Of a stretch of 47,701 bases of DNA, positions 43,347 to 47,701 are shown in pieces. Under the pieces are notes generated by a model. The model was given only the letters and a program-made list of their open reading frames with translations. It was not told the origin of the DNA and searched no databases. This stretch comes from Thermodesulfovibrio sp. N1. GTDB taxonomy: Bacteria; Nitrospirota; Thermodesulfovibrionia; Thermodesulfovibrionales; Thermodesulfovibrionaceae. Numbering within the stretch: the stretch's first letter is position 1; every line of letters starts with the position of its first letter. The translations under genes were made by a program, and so were the position numbers. The stretch lies in contig NZ_MAVV01000008.1 in assembly GCF_001707915.1 (NCBI RefSeq), positions 1-47,701 on the forward strand. The letters run 5' to 3'.

Positions 43347-44692
43347 TATTCATCTTCTATTGAACCATTAAGAAGTCCATGATGTTTCATTTTTGTGCGA
43401 AGCTGTTTTCTAGAAATTCCTAAGACCTGAGCAGCCTTTGTTTGATTCCAGCCTGTTGAATTTAATGCTCTAAGAATTAAAGATTTTTCAACTTCTAATA
43501 GGTTCAAACTACTTTCTTTATATAATGTCCAACCTGTTTTTTCTATTATTCTTTTTGGTAGATGTTTCATTGAGATAATACCAGAAGGAGAAAGTACTAT
43601 AGCTCTCTCTATAACATTTGCAAGTTCCCGAACATTTCCACTCCACTCATAATTTATTAAGGTATCCATAACTTCAGGTTCAAGTTGTGGAATTGGTTTA
43701 TTATTTTCCTTTGAATATTTATTCAAAAAATGGTTAACAAGCAAGGGTATGTCTTCTTTACGTTCCCTTAATGGAGGAAGATTAATTCTTACAACATTAA
43801 GTCTCCAGTAAAGGTCTTCTCTGAATGTGCCTTCTTGTACTAATTTTTCAAGGTCACGATTTGTTGCAGATATAACGCGCACATCAACCTTTATTCGTGC
43901 AGTGCTACCTATTCTTTGAATTTCCCTTTCCTGTAAAAATCTTAAAAGTTTTTTTTGTAAGGACATTGGTAGTTCACCAATTTCATCAAGAAATACTGTT
44001 CCTTCATTGGCAATTTCAAAGAGTCCGGTTTTTCTTTCCACAGCACCTGTGAAGGCTCCCTTTTCATGTCCAAAAAGTTCTGATTCAAGAAGATTTTCAG
44101 GAATGGTTGTGCAATCAACGATAACAAAAGGTTTTGTATTTCTCAAAGATTTTTTATGAATTGCCCTTGCAACAAGTTCTTTACCTGTGCCAGACTCTCC
44201 TGTAACCAATACATTTGCATTACTTTCAGCAACCATCTCCATTATGTAGAAAACTTCTTGCATTGCCTTACTTTTTCCGATAATTTCAGGGAAAGGACTG
44301 TATACTTTTTCCTTTTCTTTAAAAAGAATTGATGATTTTTCAATAGCCTCCTTTAAAACATTTATTAAAAGTTCAGTATCAACAGGTTTTATTAAATAGT
44401 GATAGGCACCTAATTTCATTGCTTCAACTGCTTTTTCTATTGTGCCATAGGCGGTAAGCATTACTGTCGGGATATTAATTCCATTGTATTTTAGCCATTT
44501 TAGTAATTCAATTCCGTCCATCTGAGGAAGACGATAATCAAGAAGAAGGCAATCAACAGATGTTTCTTTTAAGAGGGAAATTCCCTCTTCAGCGGTTGTG
44601 GCAGTAAGAACATCAAAGCCTGCTTTTTTTAAAATAGCAGAAATAGCCTTCAAAGCGCTTATTTCATCGTCTATATAAAGTATTTTTGCCAT
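43346..44692 (-). CDS. Sigma-54-dependent response regulator (NtrC family)
   Basis: This 448-residue protein has a receiver domain (1-120) with phospho-acceptor Asp52 (LLLDYRLPQMDG). The sigma-54 AAA+ domain (about 140-375) shows Walker A GESGTGKE, the sigma-54 contact loop GAFTGA, Walker B FLDEIGELP and an R-finger region. A Fis-type HTH (about 405-440) has NQTKAAQVLGISRKQLRTKM. It activates sigma-54 promoters after phosphorylation by the adjacent kinase (6 bp upstream). It is the only such activator in the window and a candidate for the site at 24425-24528. Confidence 0.95.
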   Translation of the reverse strand: MAKILYIDDEISALKAISAILKKAGFDVLTATTAEEGISLLKETSVDCLLLDYRLPQMDGIELLKWLKYNGINIPTVMLTAYGTIEKAVEAMKLGAYHYLIKPVDTELLINVLKEAIEKSSILFKEKEKVYSPFPEIIGKSKAMQEVFYIMEMVAESNANVLVTGESGTGKELVARAIHKKSLRNTKPFVIVDCTTIPENLLESELFGHEKGAFTGAVERKTGLFEIANEGTVFLDEIGELPMSLQKKLLRFLQEREIQRIGSTARIKVDVRVISATNRDLEKLVQEGTFREDLYWRLNVVRINLPPLRERKEDIPLLVNHFLNKYSKENNKPIPQLEPEVMDTLINYEWSGNVRELANVIERAIVLSPSGIISMKHLPKRIIEKTGWTLYKESSLNLLEVEKSLILRALNSTGWNQTKAAQVLGISRKQLRTKMKHHGLLNGSIEDE

Positions 44693-44698
44693 ATATTC

Positions 44699-46300
44699 TT
44701 AAAGTTTAAGAGGTAATTCTATTATAAACTCTGTTCCCACACCTTTTTTACTATTAACAATTATATTACCATCATGGTCTTTGATGATTCTTTCAACACA
44801 GGCAAGACCTAATCCTGAGCCAGTTGTTTTAGTAGTAAAAAAGGGTTCGAAAATTTTATTTAAAAGCTCATCGGGAATACCCGTTCCTGTATCAGATATT
44901 TTTATTAATACTTTACTGTCTTTCTTAGATGTTGTAATTGAAATTGTATCCCCCCTGTTTGTAGCATCCATTGCATTAACCAAAAGATTAAGAATTGCCT
45001 GTTTTAATTGATGATTGTCAAAATAAAATTCTGGGATTTTTTCATCAAATTCTGTTTTTAATATTTTACCGTCCTCTTTTACTTCTGTTTCGATAAGTTT
45101 GATTACTTCTGTAAGGGATTTGTTTACATTAGCCTTTTCGTATTTTAAAGGGATTGGCCTTGCATAGGAGAGAAAACTGGTTATTAATTCATTTAATCTT
45201 TCAGTTTCTTTGTCAATGATTGATAGAAATTCTTTTAAAACCTCGCCTTCAAAATTTGATTTTATGTATGCTGTTGATGCCTTGATTGCATTAAGAGGAT
45301 TTTTTATTTCATGGGCAACAGTCATAGCCATTTCAGCCATTGCCGAGGATTTTTCAAGTCGCAGTTTTTCCTTTGTAGCTTTATCAAGTTCTTCAAGAGA
45401 ATTTTTAAGTTTTAATATCATCTCATTAAAGGTTTCAATTAGATATCCTATTTCATCGCCACAGGAAATTTTATAAACATAACAGTCATTGCAATCAATA
45501 CTATGGCATTGTTTACAATTTTCCTTTGCCTCTCTTATTAACCAACATCTTTCCTTGCCATAGGCAGGGCATTCAGTTTTATTACAAGAAAGAATGTCTT
45601 TACAAAGTACAATAGAAGGATTTTGACAAATTTCAAGTCTGTCTGCTTGAATATGGGACATTTTATTCTTAAGTCTTTGTAAAGGTTTTATGAGGGTTTT
45701 TGAAAGCATAAAGGACATAAAAACAGTAACGCCAAAGGCTAATAAGCTGAGAATAAAAATGTAGTTTTTTAGATTTTTTGTTACCTCTGTAATATGTTGA
45801 TCTATTTTATTTTCAGAAATCCCAGATCTCAAAACTCCGATAAAGGTATCACCAGCCATAATTGGAATATTTAAATGCCATATCCCTTCATGGTCAACAT
45901 ATTGCCATTTTTTAAGAGTATTTTTATCAAATTTTATAGAATTCCCCAACTCTTTTTTACTGCTATGTCCGATGATTCTACCATTTTTATCAGCTATCAT
46001 TATATATTCAATCCCGGGATTATTCATAATTAAAGTTATTTTTTCATCAATTGCCAGAGGATCAAAAAGTACAATATGGTCTATAGCATCCTTTGATAGA
46101 TTTTCAAGGACTGTTGATATATTCTCATTAATCTGGTTTTTGAGGGATTTTTTTTGATAATTAAGTATCAATAAATTAACAGCCACTATAAGAATTATAA
46201 AGAGAATTAAAAATGAAAGAAAAATTTTTCTTCCAATGCTTATTCTTTTTATTTTAATTAAAAATTTATTTGTTACTGAGCTTTTTAAGTGTTGCAACAT
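44699..46300 (-). CDS. Sensor histidine kinase with Cys-rich linker
   Basis: This 533-residue membrane kinase has TM1 (about 27-47), a periplasmic sensor of about 130 residues with a Cache/PAS-like look (EYIMIADKNGRIIGHSSKKE), and TM2 (about 180-200). A HAMP-like region is interrupted by ten cysteines between residues 225 and 280 (including ECPAYGKERCW and CKQCH). H-box His330 (VAHEIKNPLNAI), an N-box and G-boxes DTGTGIPDEL and GSGLGLA complete it. The start lies 35 bp inside the upstream binding-protein gene. CKQCH looks like a heme-c motif, but it is predicted to be cytoplasmic, so an Fe-S or zinc site is more likely. Confidence 0.88.
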   Translation of the reverse strand: MLQHLKSSVTNKFLIKIKRISIGRKIFLSFLILFIILIVAVNLLILNYQKKSLKNQINENISTVLENLSKDAIDHIVLFDPLAIDEKITLIMNNPGIEYIMIADKNGRIIGHSSKKELGNSIKFDKNTLKKWQYVDHEGIWHLNIPIMAGDTFIGVLRSGISENKIDQHITEVTKNLKNYIFILSLLAFGVTVFMSFMLSKTLIKPLQRLKNKMSHIQADRLEICQNPSIVLCKDILSCNKTECPAYGKERCWLIREAKENCKQCHSIDCNDCYVYKISCGDEIGYLIETFNEMILKLKNSLEELDKATKEKLRLEKSSAMAEMAMTVAHEIKNPLNAIKASTAYIKSNFEGEVLKEFLSIIDKETERLNELITSFLSYARPIPLKYEKANVNKSLTEVIKLIETEVKEDGKILKTEFDEKIPEFYFDNHQLKQAILNLLVNAMDATNRGDTISITTSKKDSKVLIKISDTGTGIPDELLNKIFEPFFTTKTTGSGLGLACVERIIKDHDGNIIVNSKKGVGTEFIIELPLKL

Positions 46301-47701
46301 CCTTATCAGTAACCTCTTTGAATCCTTTAATCTTTGCTTTTTTTAGTATATCAGGCTCTAAATTTGTGATTATTTCTTTAACTTTCGCTGTTAGTTCCTG
46401 ATTTCTGTTTCTAACCACTGAAAAGGGCCAGTTTGGAAGATATTCTCCGTAATCAAGAATCTTTATTTTTGATATATCTACTTCATCTGACCACACACTT
46501 AACGCCGCCTCTCTTATAAACCCTGCATCTGCTTCACCTTTGTAAACACCTATAATGACCTTTTCCTGCCTTTTTGCATCTATGAGTTTAAAATCACGAG
46601 TTAAATTAAATCCCTTTTTTTCAAGATAAATTTTTTGGGATAAAAAACCACCTGCAGAAGTGGGTGAGACAATCATTATTTTTTTACCTTTAAGGTCTTC
46701 TATTTTATTTATATTGCTATCCTTTCTTGTTATAATAATTCCCCTAAATCGTTCATCTCCGCATATACCTTCTTCTTGGGTGCAATCCTCACCAATTGTT
46801 ATAGCAAGGGCTTTTACTGGATATCTTTTTGATACAATTGAAAAAACATAGGGATTTTGATAGGAAAAATCTACTTTTCCTTCACTTACAATTTGAATAA
46901 ATTCTTCAAAATTTTTTGGAATAACAAGTTTAAACTCGTAACCAGTTTTCTCAGATAAATATCTCATTAGAGGGTCATATCTTTTATATATTGTAAGGGG
47001 GCTATAAAGAGGAAGAATAGCAACTTTTATTGTTTTTGGAGTGTACTCAATATAATCTTTTCCTTTTATATTTCTTATGAGCACCCTTATGTAATCAAAG
47101 TCTCTGTCTTCCGCATAGGAGAATTTTTCAATGTCTAAGGATTTCAGAACTTCCTTGTCTAATTGAGCAAGCAGATAAGATTTTATTTTTTCAATTTCGT
47201 CTCTTTCAATATTATTTAAATGAGCAATTAAAAATCTTGGAGTTGGTTCAGAATATCTTATTATTTTAAGTCCATCCTTCAAATATTTATTAGCTGTTAA
47301 TTCACTTACTGCTCCAATATCATAATCGCCGATAAGTACCGAAAGAGCAATCCTTTGCTCCTTTTGTAACATATCAACAGATTTAAAATCTTTCAGGGAT
47401 ATATCAACATCCTTTAACATGGAAAGGGGAATTAGATAACTGAATGATGATTTTTCATCTCCCAATGCGAGTTTTTTGCCGAGAGAATCAAAAATTTTAT
47501 CTATATTTTTACCTTCCTTTGTTATAAAAACACTTCTTGTTTCAGCTATTCCACCCTCTGGCTTAACTAATGGTAAAATATTATTTTTCATAGACCATTT
47601 AAGTTCACAGTATGTAGCAGGGTCAACAATAAGAAGATTTAATATGTTATCTTTGATTTTCTTTTCTAAATCATTAAAATCCCTTGCAATTTCAATTGAT
47701 A
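46266..47701 (-). CDS. Tandem PhnD-like periplasmic binding protein, upstream of the kinase (5' end outside window)
   Basis: The frame is open to the window edge, with PhnD-like residues upstream of ATG 47591 (LIVDPATYCELKWS). I therefore treat the gene as incomplete and the apparent ATG as internal. Two PhnD-type domains follow one another: a first half with VFITKEGKN and LALGDEKSSFSYLIPLSM, then a complete second domain from about VAILPLYSPLTIYKRYDPLM, with VDFSYQNPYVFSIV, DLKGKKIMIVSPTSAGGFLS and GEADAGFIREAAL. A Cys pair (CTQEEGIC, codons near 46761-46784) lies between the hinge and the DLKGK strand. It probably passes an oxyanion signal to the kinase, as AioX does to AioS. Confidence 0.8.
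   Translation of the reverse strand, partial: SIEIARDFNDLEKKIKDNILNLLIVDPATYCELKWSMKNNILPLVKPEGGIAETRSVFITKEGKNIDKIFDSLGKKLALGDEKSSFSYLIPLSMLKDVDISLKDFKSVDMLQKEQRIALSVLIGDYDIGAVSELTANKYLKDGLKIIRYSEPTPRFLIAHLNNIERDEIEKIKSYLLAQLDKEVLKSLDIEKFSYAEDRDFDYIRVLIRNIKGKDYIEYTPKTIKVAILPLYSPLTIYKRYDPLMRYLSEKTGYEFKLVIPKNFEEFIQIVSEGKVDFSYQNPYVFSIVSKRYPVKALAITIGEDCTQEEGICGDERFRGIIITRKDSNINKIEDLKGKKIMIVSPTSAGGFLSQKIYLEKKGFNLTRDFKLIDAKRQEKVIIGVYKGEADAGFIREAALSVWSDEVDISKIKILDYGEYLPNWPFSVVRNRNQELTAKVKEIITNLEPDILKKAKIKGFKEVTDKDVATLKKLSNK

Noticed and set aside
45717-45740. Possible end of the kinase periplasmic domain acting as a c-type cytochrome sensor because of CKQCH.
   Set aside because: CKQCH lies after the second TM helix, so it is predicted to be cytoplasmic, where heme c is not attached. 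The surrounding Cys pattern fits Fe-S or zinc better.
1-47701. CRISPR arrays, prophage genes, rRNA genes or complete insertion sequences.
   Set aside because: None seen. There are no regularly spaced repeats, integrase or phage structural genes, no rRNA-like sequence, and only one transposase-like fragment.

Overview
This 47.7-kb window is AT-rich (I estimate about one third G+C) and densely packed with genes. The gene set suggests a thermophilic or anaerobic sulfur-metabolising bacterium of the Nitrospirota, similar to Thermodesulfovibrio. The evidence is an ADP-forming acetyl-CoA synthetase, a polysulfide/thiosulfate reductase-type operon, a Rieske/cytochrome b6-type complex, a complex I without its NADH module, and sigma-54 control by PhnD-like sensors. 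The taxonomy is my inference from gene content and base composition. No 16S rRNA gene is present to confirm it.

Layout. (1) 1-5.3 kb: the 3' end of a TonB-type gene, then a leftward run acd -> DRTGG protein -> argB -> rsmE -> rsfS. (2) 5.3-6.0 kb: a gene-poor stretch with a probable transposase relic and a strong hairpin. (3) 6.0-12.0 kb: a translation and membrane-insertion operon, thrS-infC-rpmI-rpmH-yidD-yidC-mnmE. Here thrS and infC appear to start at ATT and ATA. The operon looks like two classical operons joined, with rplT and rnpA missing at the join. (4) 12.0-14.5 kb leftward: a parvulin lipoprotein and a Rieske/cyt b6/subunit IV operon. (5) 14.5-18.6 kb rightward: a Tat-exported molybdopterin reductase with FeS and NrfD-type membrane subunits, then a small periplasmic protein ending in its only Cys. 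(6) 18.8-24.4 kb: an outer-membrane-like protein, TatB/A, TatC, a small unknown, a YchF-family P-loop protein, a CZB chemoreceptor, tRNA-Ser(GCT) and DedA. (7) 24.4-30.3 kb: a sigma-54 promoter with two upstream activator sites, followed by a UspA protein, a TauE/SafE-type permease split into two genes, a PhnD-like binding protein, and a cytoplasmic molybdopterin oxidoreductase with its FeS subunit. (8) 30.4-41.7 kb: a 13-gene complex I locus (B-D-I-A-C-H-J-K plus four antiporter-like subunits and a small membrane protein) with no E, F or G. (9) 41.7-47.7 kb: a second chemoreceptor, then a leftward PhnD-tandem-domain sensor -> histidine kinase -> sigma-54 response regulator operon that runs off the window end.

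How they fit together. The Tat genes can export the two Tat-type substrates in the window, the Mo reductase and the Rieske protein. The quinone-linked complexes (complex I, Rieske/b6 and the Psr-type reductase) make up a respiratory chain. The most unusual part is region 7 taken with region 9. A sigma-54-controlled operon encodes oxyanion-type transport, binding and redox proteins. About 16 kb away is the only sigma-54 activator in the window, coupled to a PhnD-type sensor protein. I propose these as a candidate oxyanion-sensing and processing system, similar in plan to the AioX/AioS/AioR arsenite circuit but with a different effector set. The substrate is unknown.
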